Assembly: GCA_030834095.1 (NCBI GenBank)
Contig: JAURGA010000005.1
Span: 1 to 64,000, forward strand
Direction of reading: 5' to 3'
Source: Candidatus Nanopelagicales bacterium
Lineage (GTDB): Bacteria; Actinomycetota; Actinomycetes; Nanopelagicales; Nanopelagicaceae
Length of the DNA: 64,000 nucleotides
The position numbers and the translations under genes were made by a program. This document shows positions 1 to 9,688 of this stretch, piece by piece. The notes beneath the pieces are model-generated. The model made no database searches, had not been told where the DNA came from, and saw nothing but the letters and a program-made list of their open reading frames with translations. The number at the start of each line of letters is the position of its first letter. The stretch's first letter is position 1.

Positions 1-73
1 AACCATCACAGAGATGATCGGCGACTAAATGCTCAAATGGCGTCAATTCTCGAGACATAATCTTAATATCCAT
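1..73 (-). CDS. 5' end of a CDS running off the left edge (MDIKIMSRELTPFEHLVADHLCDG...), function unknown
   Basis: Open minus-strand frame from ATG at 73 to window edge, AGG upstream, divergent from the next gene; too short for the ORF track. Confidence 0.4.
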   Translation of the reverse strand, partial: MDIKIMSRELTPFEHLVADHLCDG

Positions 74-148
74 AATTAGATTACCTAAGCCCTCTCCGAC
101 TTTAGAAATACCCTTTGAAATCTTGATTCTTCACCATAAACTGCCCTG

Positions 149-895
149 ATGGGGAATATTTCAAGTAATAAGTTGGGCCAAGTTCTGCATCTCACCTTGG
201 ATCGTCCTGAGAAGAAGAATGCGCTCACGCCAGCGATGTATTCCGATCTTTCCAAGGCTCTCAACACTGCAAAAGACGATTTCGACATCAGAGTGGTCGT
301 GATTTCAGGGGCTGGAAGTGCTTTCACAGGTGGCAATGACATTTTAGATTTTATGGACACTCCACCCACTGGGCCGGATTCACCGGTGATGCAGTTTCTT
401 GCCGTTCTACACGATTTTCCAAAACCATTGATTGCGGCAGTTCACGGTAACGCAGTTGGAATTGGCACAACGATGTTGATGCATTGTGATTTGGTTTATG
501 CAACAGCGGATGCAAAGTTATCTATGCCTTTTGTTTCACTTGGCCTGGTTCCTGAAGCTGGATCTTCATTACTTTTTCCAAGACTTGTTGGACATGCAAT
601 TGCATCTGAAATCTTTCTGACTGGCCGCAACTTTTCTGGAACCGAAGCGCATCAGATGCGATTGGTAAATGAAATAGTTTCAGACCCACTTGCTAAGGCG
701 CTAGAGATTGCAGAAGTTATTGCAGATCAACCACCAACTTCCGTTATAAACACCAAGGCACTTCTTAAGAGCGGTCAACATCAAGCAGTAGCAATGGTGA
801 TGGAAGCCGAGGGCGAGCTATTTAGAATTGCACTGGAATCAGATGAAGCCCAGATCGCATTCATGAAGTTTCTTGAGAAAAAATCAAAGGGGTAG
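149..895 (+). CDS. Enoyl-CoA hydratase/isomerase family protein
   Basis: Crotonase motifs (LTLDRPEKKNALTPAMY, GAGSAFTGGNDI, AAVHGNAVGIGTTMLMHCDLVYA). Confidence 0.9.
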   Translation: MGNISSNKLGQVLHLTLDRPEKKNALTPAMYSDLSKALNTAKDDFDIRVVVISGAGSAFTGGNDILDFMDTPPTGPDSPVMQFLAVLHDFPKPLIAAVHGNAVGIGTTMLMHCDLVYATADAKLSMPFVSLGLVPEAGSSLLFPRLVGHAIASEIFLTGRNFSGTEAHQMRLVNEIVSDPLAKALEIAEVIADQPPTSVINTKALLKSGQHQAVAMVMEAEGELFRIALESDEAQIAFMKFLEKKSKG

Positions 896-898
896 AAA

Positions 899-1729
899 AT
901 GTCACTAGCCGGAAAACGATTATTCATCACTGGGGGATCTCGAGGAATCGGACTTGCGATCGCACTTCGGGCGGCAGCTGATGGAGCAAGTATTGCGATT
1001 GCAGCGAAAACCGCGGAGGAGAATCCAAAGCTTCCAGGAACAATCTTCTCGGCCGCTAAAGAAATCGAGGTGGCAGGCGGAACTGCGCTACCAATTAAAT
1101 GTGATATTCGAGACGAAACTGCAATTGAAGCCGCTGTCGCAAAAGCGGCAACGCAATTTGGCGGGCTAGATATCTTGATCAACAACGCAAGTGCTATCAA
1201 CCTAACCCCTACCGAAAAGACCCCGGCAAAGCGCTTTGATTTGATGTTTGATGTAAACGTTCGAGGAACCTTCTTAAGTTCACAAGCCGCTATTCCATAT
1301 CTTCGAGAGAGCGCGAAGGCTGGACGTAATCCTCATATTCTTACGCTCTCGCCACCACTTTCAATGAGCCCAAAATGGTTTAAAAATCATGTGGCCTACA
1401 CAATGTCTAAATATGGAATGAGTATGTGCGTTCTAGGAATGTCAGAAGAGTTCAAGCGTGAGGGTATTGCGGTAAATGCACTCTGGCCTCGCACCGCAAT
1501 CGATACTGCGGCACTTCAAATGATTCCGGGCGTAGATACTGATTTCTGTCGCAAGCCAGAGATTCTTGCTGATACCGCTTACATAATTCTAAATCGCGAA
1601 GCCAAGACAACCACCGGAAACTTCTTTGTTGATGATGAAGTTCTAGTGTCCGAGGGCATCACAGATCTAGAGAAATATTCAGTCAAGCCAGGAACCACAG
1701 ATTTCTTGCTTGATTTCTTCCTGGACTAG
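899..1729 (+). CDS. Short-chain dehydrogenase/reductase (HSDL2-like)
   Basis: TGGSRGIG Rossmann motif, NNAS, YTMSKYGMS catalytic motif. Confidence 0.88.
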   Translation: MSLAGKRLFITGGSRGIGLAIALRAAADGASIAIAAKTAEENPKLPGTIFSAAKEIEVAGGTALPIKCDIRDETAIEAAVAKAATQFGGLDILINNASAINLTPTEKTPAKRFDLMFDVNVRGTFLSSQAAIPYLRESAKAGRNPHILTLSPPLSMSPKWFKNHVAYTMSKYGMSMCVLGMSEEFKREGIAVNALWPRTAIDTAALQMIPGVDTDFCRKPEILADTAYIILNREAKTTTGNFFVDDEVLVSEGITDLEKYSVKPGTTDFLLDFFLD

Positions 1730-1741
1730 TCAGCCTTAGAT

Positions 1742-3214
1742 TTAATTGATTGCTCCGGACTCACTTTCCACAAGTGAATCTTTGCCGACATTTAATAAGA
1801 AGAAGCTGACAATTGCGCCAAGTAAAAGGAAGCCAGCACCAAATTTAAATGCTGTGCTAAATCCGTGGACCTGGGCGTAGACCTGAACATTTTCACCAAG
1901 ACTGGTATTGACTTTCGCATATGCTGAAGCCGAAGAGATTGCAACAGTATTTAGAAGAGCGGCGCCGAGTGCGCCACCGATCTGTTGGCTGGTATTTAAA
2001 ACTGCACCCGCAACACCGGCATCGTGTTCACCAGCGTTATGTAATGCGGTGGAAGCGCTGGGAATAAAGAAGAGCGCCATGCCGCTGGACATAACTAGTA
2101 GTGCCGGCAAAATATCTGCAACATAAGTTGATGTCGGTGTAATTCTTGAAAGCAGTAGAAGTCCGGCAGATGCCGCAATAAGTCCGGTTGTCATAAGTGG
2201 CTTAGGGCCAATTTTTGGAAGCAATTGTGAGGCAATACCGGCAAAGACAATTATGCCCGCTGAGAATGGCAAGAATGCGAAGCCGGATTTCAGCGATGAA
2301 TATTGCAAGAAACTTTGTAGGTAAATACTTAAGAACAAGAACATTGCAAAGAGGCCAGTTCCGACTAGGAGCGAGGCCAAATATGAACCACCGCGGTTGC
2401 GCTCAGTTAAGACGCGAAGCGGAAGGAGCGGATTCGGAACCTTCTTCTCAATAACAAAGAAGGCGATAAGAAAGATTGCTGAGACTATGAAGAATCGATA
2501 GGTAGAGTAATCTGACCAGCCTTCAGTTGCAGCTTGGCTGAAGCCATAGACAAGTGCGACCAGCCCGAGAGTTACGGTTGTGGCGCCTGGAATGTCATAT
2601 TTATTATCGCCCGTCGCCTTTGATTCATTAATGAATGGAATCGCAAGCAGCACTGCGAAAAGTGCAATTGGAACATTGACTCCCAAACACCAACGCCAGT
2701 TTGCATATTCGGTTAGCACGCCGCCAAGGATCAAGCCAATGGCTGCGCCACCGCCAGCGATTGCGCCGTAAACACCAAAAGCTCGGGCACGCTCCTTGGG
2801 AACTGTAAAAGTCACATTAATAAGTGCGAGGGCAGCTGGTGCAAGTAGCGCACCAAATGCACCTTGAAGTGCGCGAGCGGCAAAGAGCAACTCTTGGTTA
2901 GAGGCAATTCCGCCTAGAGCAGAGGCCACAGCAAAACCAATTAGTCCAACAATAAATATTTTCTTTCTGCCAACATAATCAGATATGCGGCCACCAAGTA
3001 GAAGCAAACTTCCGAAGGCAAGTGAGTATGCGGTTACAACCCACTGTCGGTTTGCATCTGAAATGCCTAGCTCTGCCTGAGCACTTGGCAATGCAATATT
3101 TACAATCGATGCATCAAGAACTACCATCAAGGAAGCGATTGCAATAACAAAAAGTGCGCGCCATCTATTTGGATCTAATCCATTTTCATCTAATTCAACG
3201 CGCGCCTTAGCCAT
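1742..3214 (-). CDS. MFS transporter, DHA2/EmrB-QacA family
   Basis: 490 aa, multiple TM segments, VVLDASIVNIALPSAQ and GGRISDYVGRKK motifs. Confidence 0.9.
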   Translation of the reverse strand: MAKARVELDENGLDPNRWRALFVIAIASLMVVLDASIVNIALPSAQAELGISDANRQWVVTAYSLAFGSLLLLGGRISDYVGRKKIFIVGLIGFAVASALGGIASNQELLFAARALQGAFGALLAPAALALINVTFTVPKERARAFGVYGAIAGGGAAIGLILGGVLTEYANWRWCLGVNVPIALFAVLLAIPFINESKATGDNKYDIPGATTVTLGLVALVYGFSQAATEGWSDYSTYRFFIVSAIFLIAFFVIEKKVPNPLLPLRVLTERNRGGSYLASLLVGTGLFAMFLFLSIYLQSFLQYSSLKSGFAFLPFSAGIIVFAGIASQLLPKIGPKPLMTTGLIAASAGLLLLSRITPTSTYVADILPALLVMSSGMALFFIPSASTALHNAGEHDAGVAGAVLNTSQQIGGALGAALLNTVAISSASAYAKVNTSLGENVQVYAQVHGFSTAFKFGAGFLLLGAIVSFFLLNVGKDSLVESESGAIN

Positions 3215-3650
3215 TTAAACTCCTTGGGTTTTGTATATACATTTATAACCTAATAATTTCTTATTCTCTCGTAGTTACGTCGCGCCTCATGGCCGAAAGG
3301 TCCGTCTTTGCTTGTGATTAAACAGACATGAGAAATTTCTGAGACTGGGCGCCCACGCATAATTTTTGAAAAATCTTCAGAAATTGTCCAAAATAGAGGG
3401 GCTGAACATGCGAAAAGTCAGCCTATTGGTGCGTTTTCTGGGATTCCCTGATACCTTCGTCTTCATAAGAAAACTACCAAGTTTTCCCTTAAACAAAGGA
3501 GCTCGTACCCAAAAGGGATTCGCTGATCAGTAGTGGGCCATCCAACAAAAGGTACTTCTTTCCAAAATGACCTGAACTCTAGAACCACAGACTTTCCGCA
3601 AGACACCAAACGTTGTCACTCCAGTTTCGCCTGAAAGAATAAAAGAATTA

Positions 3651-4958
3651 ATGGCTGCTGAATGGGAGTTATTTTCAAATTCAACCTTCGCTTCAGGCGT
3701 TGAAAGCACTATTGCAAAAGACTCTTCGCCACTAGGCGTGACCTCAAGCTTCCAATATTGGGATCCATACCCAATTAGCATCGTTTCAGCTAAGGGTGCC
3801 TGGATGACCGATGTTGATGGCCGACAACTACTTGATCTTTCAATGGGCTTTGGCGCAATGCTCGCCGGTCACCTGAACGAAGAAGTAATTGTCGAGACCA
3901 AAGCAGCTCTCGAGGGTGGAACGCTTTTTGTTACGCCATCCCCAATTTCTCGCGATGGCGCAGAACGCCTGTGCAAGAGATTTGGTATCGAGAAGGTGCG
4001 CTTTGCAAACTCTGGAACTGAAGCCACGATGTATGCAGTTCGCACTGCAAAGGCTTTCACTGGCAAATCTGCAATCGTTAAGTTAGAGGGCGGTTATCAC
4101 GGTAGCTATGACCCACTTACGGTTTCAGCGAAGCCATCACTAGATCAGGCTGGCAATCCAGAAGAGCCAAAACCAGTAATCGGACATGGCGTTAATGCTG
4201 GGGTTGTATTTGTAGTTCCGTTCAACAACCTTCCTGCACTTGAAAAGGTTTTTGCTCGCGATCACGAGTCAATTGCCTGCTTTATCTTGGAACCAGTTCT
4301 TGAAAACCTTGGCATCGTTCTGCCTGATGCTGGCTATCTTGCAGCTGTTCGCGATCTCTGCACGAAATACAACATCGTTCTTATATTTGACGAAGTTAAA
4401 ACTGGTCTGACCGCTGGCCATCAAGGCGCAGCACATCGCATCGGTGTTCAACCAGATCTAATCTGTCTTGCTAAATCAATCGGTGGTGGACTTCCACTTG
4501 CTGCATTTGGTGGCAAAGCAGAAATCATGGACACAATCACAACTGGTGCAATGGCGCACTTCGGAACATTCAACGGAAACCCGCTTGCAATGGCAGGCCT
4601 TCGCGCAATGGATCGTTTGTGCACCGAAGAGGCGCTTGCAAAAGCTGAAGCTCTAAACAGGCAAGCACTCAATCGCATCCAAGTAATCATTGAAGAGTTC
4701 CAACTTCCTGCACATACAGTCGGCTTTGGAGTTAAGGGCTGCGTAACTTGGTCGAAAGATCCAGTCCGTAATTACCGTGATTACAAGGCAACTGATTTTG
4801 CAATCGCAGAACTTTCTTGGCTCTGGTCAATGAACCGTGGAATCATCACACCTCCGGGACTTGATGAGCAGTGGTTGATTTCTCTGGCTCATGGCCAGAA
4901 GGAAATTGATTTACTGGTTGAAGATTTCCGCGCATTTGCGGTCGCACTTCGTTCTTAA
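3651..4958 (+). CDS. Class III (glutamate-1-semialdehyde-like) aminotransferase
   Basis: PLP-dependent class III motifs (NSGTEATMYAVRTAKAFTGK, IFDEVKTG, LAKSIGGGLPLAAFGG); true start may lie upstream. Confidence 0.85.
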   Translation: MAAEWELFSNSTFASGVESTIAKDSSPLGVTSSFQYWDPYPISIVSAKGAWMTDVDGRQLLDLSMGFGAMLAGHLNEEVIVETKAALEGGTLFVTPSPISRDGAERLCKRFGIEKVRFANSGTEATMYAVRTAKAFTGKSAIVKLEGGYHGSYDPLTVSAKPSLDQAGNPEEPKPVIGHGVNAGVVFVVPFNNLPALEKVFARDHESIACFILEPVLENLGIVLPDAGYLAAVRDLCTKYNIVLIFDEVKTGLTAGHQGAAHRIGVQPDLICLAKSIGGGLPLAAFGGKAEIMDTITTGAMAHFGTFNGNPLAMAGLRAMDRLCTEEALAKAEALNRQALNRIQVIIEEFQLPAHTVGFGVKGCVTWSKDPVRNYRDYKATDFAIAELSWLWSMNRGIITPPGLDEQWLISLAHGQKEIDLLVEDFRAFAVALRS

Positions 4959-4999
4959 AGCCCTAAAAACTCCTAAATCACAGAAACGTTTTGACAATT

Positions 5000-5028
5000 A
5001 ACGGGGGAACCACGGTTTCCCCGTTTAA
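5000..5028 (+). terminator. Rho-independent terminator-like hairpin
   Basis: aacgggggaaccacggtttccccgttt inverted repeat followed by short T-run. Confidence 0.6.
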
Positions 5029-5126
5029 TTCATTTTACCTATAGAGTTCGTCACACATGTGAGGTGAAAACTCCCATCCTGGCAAATTGCCAAAGGCATT
5101 ACCAAGGTTTGGGGAGTCTAAAGAAA

Positions 5127-6218
5127 GTGGTTCATTCCAAGGGAGATTTTTACAACGATGATCCAGCTGAGTCAACTCGTGTCCGAGGAAAGCGAAAATT
5201 TTCATCCGTCCTTGCATTCCTTCTGCTTCTTGCTGGCGGAACTTATTTAGTCCAGACCACGCTTGCCGCTAACATCGCGCTAAACACAGGTTCACCTATT
5301 GAATTTGGTCAAGGTGTAACAGCTACAACAGCATGCTCTGGAGCAACCAACTTAACAATCACACCAAATTCAACTTTCATAAATGTTTCCGCTGGCGGAG
5401 CACATTATCTTTCATCGCTTAGAGTTTCAAATATACCTTCAGGTTGTGATGGCAAGGATTTCACAATAAACGCCTATGGAAATTCGGATAGCACAGCCCT
5501 AGCTGTTTTCAATTCAGCGTCAAAAAACGTAGTTGTTTATAGCAATGCCGGAACATTTGAACTTGGCGCAGGATCCCTTTCTGGAGCAAGCATTACAAGC
5601 GGTTCAGGAACATTCACGGTCACCTTTACAGACCCAGTTGCTACTTCTGGATCAGTGTTTAAGGTCTCCTTGCAAAGTGGAGGACACACAGTTGTATCCT
5701 GTGCAACCGGGGGAGTTTGTGTTGTTGGTAATACCGGTCCTGGTGGTGGCAAAGTCTTTTACGTTGCTAGTTCGCCATTTGCCTGTGGCCCAACAGTTGC
5801 AGCAAGTTGCACTTATCTCGAAGTTGCACCAAGTGATTCCCAAGAAAATTTCTGTGATGCTGGATCTACTGTAGGTGATGCTGGAAGCACGCGCCTTGCA
5901 ACTTTGAATCCAGACACAATTGGTGCTGGATTTGCGAGCACACTTGTAATTACAGCAGGTTGTAATTCGGGCGCTGCCGTTACTTCAAGGGCTTATCGCG
6001 GTGGTTCGTTTAGTGACTGGTATTTGCCAAACCGAGCAGAATTAGTTCAGGTTTACAACAATAGAGTGACAATCGGTGGCTTTATTTCCGCACAATACTG
6101 GCAATCTTATGCGAACAGTTCAACACGATTCACGGCTCATAACTTTGGTGACGGTTATGCATACAATGAATTTCCAAAATCAACTGTGAACCAATTCCGT
6201 CCAATCCGGGCTTTCTAA
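5127..6218 (+). CDS. Secreted or membrane-anchored surface protein with C-terminal DUF1566/Lcl-like domain (paralogue of 61893-62987)
   Basis: N-terminal TM (VLAFLLLLAGGTYLVQTTLAA), GNTGPGGGKVFYV, DWYLPNRAEL, terminal RPIRAF; GTG at 5127 preferred over 5064 from alignment to the paralogue. Confidence 0.75.
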   Translation: MVHSKGDFYNDDPAESTRVRGKRKFSSVLAFLLLLAGGTYLVQTTLAANIALNTGSPIEFGQGVTATTACSGATNLTITPNSTFINVSAGGAHYLSSLRVSNIPSGCDGKDFTINAYGNSDSTALAVFNSASKNVVVYSNAGTFELGAGSLSGASITSGSGTFTVTFTDPVATSGSVFKVSLQSGGHTVVSCATGGVCVVGNTGPGGGKVFYVASSPFACGPTVAASCTYLEVAPSDSQENFCDAGSTVGDAGSTRLATLNPDTIGAGFASTLVITAGCNSGAAVTSRAYRGGSFSDWYLPNRAELVQVYNNRVTIGGFISAQYWQSYANSSTRFTAHNFGDGYAYNEFPKSTVNQFRPIRAF

Positions 6219-6223
6219 AAGAA

Positions 6224-7840
6224 TTATTCGAGGGCAATTAGCTCTAGATACTGATTGCCCCATAAATCTTCATCGCCATCTGGCAACAATAAAACTCGCT
6301 CTGGTTTAAGGGCCTGCACTGCGCCAACATCGTGGCTTACAAGAACAACAGCACCTTGATATTCACCAAGTGCAGCAAGAATTTCTTCACGTGATGCTGG
6401 ATCCAAGTTGTTCGTCGGTTCATCAAGTAAGAGAACGTTCGCAGATCCGACTACAAGAGTGGCAAGAGCCAATCTGGTTCGCTCGCCACCACTTAAAACC
6501 TTCACCGGCTTTTGAACATCGTCGCCAGAGAATAAGAATGAGCCAAGTGTTTGACGGGCTTGCTGTTCGCTGATTTTGTCACCAGCAGAGAGCATGTTCT
6601 CTAGAACGGTTCGTTCGAAGTCCAACGATTCATGTTCCTGCGTGTAGTAACCAATTTTTAAACCATGTCCCGGCAGAATTTCACCGGTATCGGACTCGTT
6701 GGTTCCACCCAAAATGCTTAATAACGTTGTTTTACCTGCACCATTCAAGCCAAGGATCACGACACGAGAAGAGCGATCAATTGCAAGATCAACGTCGGTA
6801 AAGATTTCTAATGAACCGTAAGACTTACTTAATCCAGTCGCCATAAGCGGTGTCTTGCCACAGGGAGCTGGAGTAGGGAATCGCAGCTTTGCGACCTTGT
6901 CAGATTTACGGACATCTTCAAGATTAGAGATAAGGGATTCAGCGCGACGTAACATTCCTTGGGCGGCAGTTGCCTTCGATGCCTTGGCGCGCATTTTCTC
7001 GCCCTGCTTCTGCAGGATTTCAGCCTTCTTTTCGGCATTCGCGCGTTCCTTCTTACGACGGTGCTCATCAGCTTCGCGCTGCAATAAATATTTCTTCCAG
7101 CCCATGTTGTAAACATCGATAACGTTTCGGTTGGCATCGATATAGAAAACTTTGTTTACGACGGTTTCGATTAGGGCAACATCGTGAGAGATAACGACTA
7201 GGCCACCGGAATACTTTGTTAAGTAATCGCGGAGCCAGTTGATAGATTCGGCATCCAAGTGGTTTGTTGGTTCGTCGAGTAGAAGAGTTTCGGCGCCACT
7301 AAATAGAAGACGTGCAAGTTCGACGCGACGACGCTGGCCGCCAGATAGAACTTGAATTGGTTCTTCAAACAATCGTTCGGGTAGACCAAGGTTTGTTGCA
7401 ATTGATTCTGCTTCAGCCGATGCGCCATATCCGCCGGCAGCATTGAATTCACTATCGACTCGGGCATAACGTTCTAACGCGAGTTCTAATTCTTCGGGTG
7501 TAGCTGTTGCCATTGCCTCTTCGGCTTTTCGCATTCGCACAACAATCTGGTCTAAGCCACGTGCAGACAAAATTCGATTTATAACGCTCTCATCTTGATC
7601 GCCAGTTCGTGGATCCTGGGGGAGATATCCGATAGTTCCGGTTCGGGTTATCTGGCCACCAGCCGGCAGGGTTTCACCTGCAAGGCATTTCGCGAGGGTC
7701 GATTTACCGGCGCCATTTCGGCCTACGAAGCCGATTCGGTCACCGCTGTTGATACGGACAGCCACATCTTTAACTAAGAGTCTTGCGCCAGCTCGGAGTT
7801 CTACGCTTTGAGTGGCAATCACTGGGCGATACTCCCACAC
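6224..7840 (-). CDS. ABC-F family ATP-binding protein (two NBDs)
   Basis: Two Walker A (GRNGAGKST, GLNGAGKTT) and two signature (LSGGQRRR, LSGGERTR) motifs, no TM; start could be GTG at 7822. Confidence 0.92.
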   Translation of the reverse strand: MWEYRPVIATQSVELRAGARLLVKDVAVRINSGDRIGFVGRNGAGKSTLAKCLAGETLPAGGQITRTGTIGYLPQDPRTGDQDESVINRILSARGLDQIVVRMRKAEEAMATATPEELELALERYARVDSEFNAAGGYGASAEAESIATNLGLPERLFEEPIQVLSGGQRRRVELARLLFSGAETLLLDEPTNHLDAESINWLRDYLTKYSGGLVVISHDVALIETVVNKVFYIDANRNVIDVYNMGWKKYLLQREADEHRRKKERANAEKKAEILQKQGEKMRAKASKATAAQGMLRRAESLISNLEDVRKSDKVAKLRFPTPAPCGKTPLMATGLSKSYGSLEIFTDVDLAIDRSSRVVILGLNGAGKTTLLSILGGTNESDTGEILPGHGLKIGYYTQEHESLDFERTVLENMLSAGDKISEQQARQTLGSFLFSGDDVQKPVKVLSGGERTRLALATLVVGSANVLLLDEPTNNLDPASREEILAALGEYQGAVVLVSHDVGAVQALKPERVLLLPDGDEDLWGNQYLELIALE

Positions 7841-7890
7841 CTAGGCCGGCACAATTCCCAGACTCGCAATTAGTGCTTTGAAGTTGCAGG

Positions 7891-7905
7891 TGCAAATTAC
7901 TTGCA
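7891..7905. promoter_or_regulatory. Inverted repeat TGCAA-n5-TTGCA upstream of cbiM, candidate metalloregulator operator
   Basis: tgcaaattacttgca just upstream of the cbiM ATG. Confidence 0.3.
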
Positions 7906-7918
7906 TTAAAATTCACTT

Positions 7919-8593
7919 ATGCATATTCCTGACGGATTTATCGATATCCCGACCTCAGCGGCCTTTGCCGGTGTTTCTGCGCTCGCCGTCGGTGCTTGCC
8001 TTAAGGGTGCCGCGAAATCTCTTGATGAGAAAACTGCACCTCTTGCAGGACTGACCGCGACATTTATCTTTGCAGTTCAAATGCTTAACTTTCCCGTGGC
8101 AGCTGGAACAAGCGGACACCTCTTTGGAAGCGTCTTGGCAGCTGTCCTAGTCGGGCCCTACGTTGCAACCCTCGCCCTGAGTGTGGTCTTGCTTTTGCAA
8201 GCTCTGCTCTTTGCTGATGGTGGATTAACTGCCGCAGGGTTGAACGTATTTAATCTTTCACTTGTTGGCGTCTGGGTTGGGTACGGAATATTTCTTCTAG
8301 TGAAGAAGGCGCTTCCGAAGAATAAGGCTTCGATCACGACGGCAGCTACCATCGCTGGATTTATTTCTGTGCCGGCGGCAGTCATGGGCTTCTTGCTTCA
8401 ATATGCAATCGGCGCAAATTCAACATTTTCACTTACAGCAGTTTTTACCGGAATGATGAGCACGCATGTTCTGATTGGAATTGGTGAGGCAGTAATTACA
8501 GCCTTCTCAGTTACCGCTGTTATGGCAACCCGACCAGATCTTGTATATGGGTACCGTGGCACAAAACAGCAACTTGAAATTCGAAGAGCATAA
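7919..8593 (+). CDS. cbiM: Energy-coupling factor cobalt/nickel transporter substrate-specific component CbiM
   Basis: Starts MHIPDGFID (N-terminal metal-binding motif), multi-TM; first gene of M-N-Q-O array. Confidence 0.93.
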   Translation: MHIPDGFIDIPTSAAFAGVSALAVGACLKGAAKSLDEKTAPLAGLTATFIFAVQMLNFPVAAGTSGHLFGSVLAAVLVGPYVATLALSVVLLLQALLFADGGLTAAGLNVFNLSLVGVWVGYGIFLLVKKALPKNKASITTAATIAGFISVPAAVMGFLLQYAIGANSTFSLTAVFTGMMSTHVLIGIGEAVITAFSVTAVMATRPDLVYGYRGTKQQLEIRRA

Positions 8594-8594
8594 G

Positions 8595-8894
8595 ATGAAA
8601 AATCCTTTGATTATTTTCGGTTTCGCAGTATCGCTTTTTCTAGCAGGCGGTATTTCTTACTACGCATCATCACAACCTGATGGCTTTGAGAAAGCGGCTG
8701 GTGAAATTGGCTTCTTAGATACGGCCGAAGAGAGCCCGCTGAAAGATAGCCCGTTGGCTGAATATGGTGTTGCCGGGGTAGAGAATGAACGCATCTCTGG
8801 TGGCCTTGCAGGTGTAGTCGGTGTCGCAGCAACCGCTGCTATTTCATTTGCAATCTTTTACGGATTGCGTCGATTCAATAAGAGCAAACCGTAA
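8595..8894 (+). CDS. cbiN: Cobalt transport accessory protein CbiN/PDGLE-domain protein
   Basis: Two TM segments, SSQPDGFEKAA motif, position between cbiM and cbiQ; ATG at 8595 rather than 8541. Confidence 0.85.
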   Translation: MKNPLIIFGFAVSLFLAGGISYYASSQPDGFEKAAGEIGFLDTAEESPLKDSPLAEYGVAGVENERISGGLAGVVGVAATAAISFAIFYGLRRFNKSKP

Positions 8895-8998
8895 AAACTC
8901 AAACAGAGCTCCAGCATCATCATGGCCATGATGTAGGGGAGAGACTCTACCTACATCGCCATTCCTTAGTTCATGGCCTGCCGGCGCATGTAAAGATC

Positions 8999-9685
8999 AT
9001 GGCGGTTCTTACTTTTATCATCATTGCCGCTTCAACACCTATTACTCAATGGCAGGCATTTATTGCCTACTTCGTAGCGATTTTTCTAGTCTCACTTATT
9101 GCCAAAATTCCAACACCTACACTACTTAAACGATCGCTGATTGAGATTCCCTTTATTCTCTTTGCAATTCTCATGCCATTTTTTGGAACCGGCGAGCGTT
9201 TTGAAGTGGGACCACTTAATCTCTATCGTGAAAGTTTGTTGGCGGCGGCAGGAATTGTTGCCAAAGGAACCCTGGGAGTTTTGAGTGCTGTTATTCTCTC
9301 AACAAGCACTACTGCGCGCGAACTCTTACGCGGATTAGAGAAGCTACACCTACCCAAGTTGATGGTTCAGATTGCCGCCTTTATGTTGCGCTATGTCAAC
9401 GTAATTAGCGATGAGATGGAGCGTATGAAAGTCGCCCGTGAATCACGTGGTTTTATTGCCACCGGATTGAAGGATTGGAAAGTTATCGCCATCGCTGCTT
9501 CGGCTCTCTTTATTCGATCCTACGAACGCGGTGAACGCGTACACCTTGCAATGCTCTCTCGCGGATATAGCGGAGTACTTCCTCATGACCAGAGCGAAGG
9601 TGCATCGTTTAAGATTTGGTTAAAAGGTCTTGCGCTTCCACTCTTTGCGCTTTCTATACTTATCTCAACATTTGTGATCGGATAA
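8999..9685 (+). CDS. cbiQ: ECF transporter transmembrane component CbiQ (N-terminus probably extends upstream, see findings)
   Basis: Multi-TM protein with ARESRGF and AMLSRGYSG coupling motifs, between cbiN and cbiO. Confidence 0.85.
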   Translation: MAVLTFIIIAASTPITQWQAFIAYFVAIFLVSLIAKIPTPTLLKRSLIEIPFILFAILMPFFGTGERFEVGPLNLYRESLLAAAGIVAKGTLGVLSAVILSTSTTARELLRGLEKLHLPKLMVQIAAFMLRYVNVISDEMERMKVARESRGFIATGLKDWKVIAIAASALFIRSYERGERVHLAMLSRGYSGVLPHDQSEGASFKIWLKGLALPLFALSILISTFVIG

Positions 9686-9688
9686 ATA

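Noticed and set aside
5533-5874. Alternative-frame ORFs inside the DUF1566-like gene
   Set aside because: Overlap a well-supported CDS and lack recognisable motifs.
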